In this document: in pieces, positions 5,246 through 5,255 of the stretch
Position numbering within the stretch: the stretch's first letter is position 1
Layout: each line of letters opens with the position of its first letter
Assembly (NCBI GenBank): GCA_016763875.1
Contig: JAESSZ010000847.1
Coordinates: 1-5,255, forward strand
Source of the DNA: Nannocystaceae bacterium
GTDB taxonomy: Bacteria > Myxococcota_A > Polyangia > Nannocystales > Nannocystaceae
Direction of reading: 5' to 3'
Length of the DNA stretch: 5,255 nucleotides
Translations under genes and position numbers: made by a program
Notes under the pieces: model-generated
The model's input: the letters and a program-made list of their open reading frames with translations, nothing else
Database searches by the model: none
Told to the model about the DNA's origin: nothing

Positions 5246-5255
5246 GTTGCGCAAC
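5246..5255. repeat. Perfect palindrome GTTGCGCAAC at the window edge
   Basis: A 10-bp perfect palindrome, 80 bp upstream of the lipoprotein ATG, which could be an operator in the promoter region of that gene. It touches the window edge, so its full extent is unknown, and a 10-bp palindrome can arise by chance. The rest of 5166-5245 shows no clear promoter boxes and only a small inverted repeat CACGC-N5-GCGTG (5208-5222). Confidence 0.25.

Noticed and set aside
1..5255. tRNA, rRNA, insertion sequence or prophage signals
   Set aside because: I saw no cloverleaf-like segment, no transposase-like protein, no terminal repeats flanking a gene and no phage proteins in either strand.

Overview
The window is GC-rich and gene-dense. 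Three of its five genes encode lipoproteins, and two of these carry long low-complexity linkers: a Ser/Thr/Asp/Gly linker in front of a Cys-rich domain, and an Asp-rich linker between two cytochrome-like domains. This style of secreted protein, together with PHB-depolymerase-like lipoproteins and C-terminal beta-barrels behind Pro/Glu-rich stretches, is typical of myxobacteria, particularly the Nannocystaceae (Nannocystis, Plesiocystis, Enhygromyxa). The taxon is inferred from protein style only; no marker gene is present.

Layout, left to right. (1) At 2-631 (+) is the C-terminal part of a probable outer-membrane beta-barrel protein whose 5' end lies outside the window. It is followed by a stem-loop at 632-650 in the short convergent gap. 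(2) At 683-3823, all on the minus strand, are three genes with gaps of only 2 and 4 bp, so almost certainly one operon read from right to left. The first encodes a canonical mono-haem cytochrome c domain fused to a DUF5777-type beta-barrel. The second encodes a lipoprotein with two cytochrome-c-like domains whose haem-type motifs have non-standard spacing (CX4CH and CXCH). The third encodes a lipoprotein esterase of the PHB depolymerase/LpqC/feruloyl-esterase type with a complete Ser-Asp-His triad. (3) At 3824-4079 is an intergenic region with four short inverted repeats. The largest, a perfect 10-bp stem at 4005-4037, lies just downstream of the next gene. (4) At 4080-5165 (minus) is a separate lipoprotein gene with a roughly 140-residue Ser/Thr/Asp linker and a Cys-rich domain made of two copies of an 80-residue module. 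The last 90 bases hold its leader region and a palindrome at the window edge.

How the genes may work together (inference): all five products are predicted to be exported to the envelope. The most interesting unit is the cytochrome-barrel fusion with its companion cytochrome lipoprotein. Together they have three related haem-type domains with three different Cys spacings (2, 4 and 1 residues), each followed by a Met-Pro that could supply the distal ligand. This could be a small outer-membrane electron-transfer or redox-sensing module. The esterase shares its transcript, but no biochemical link is evident from sequence.
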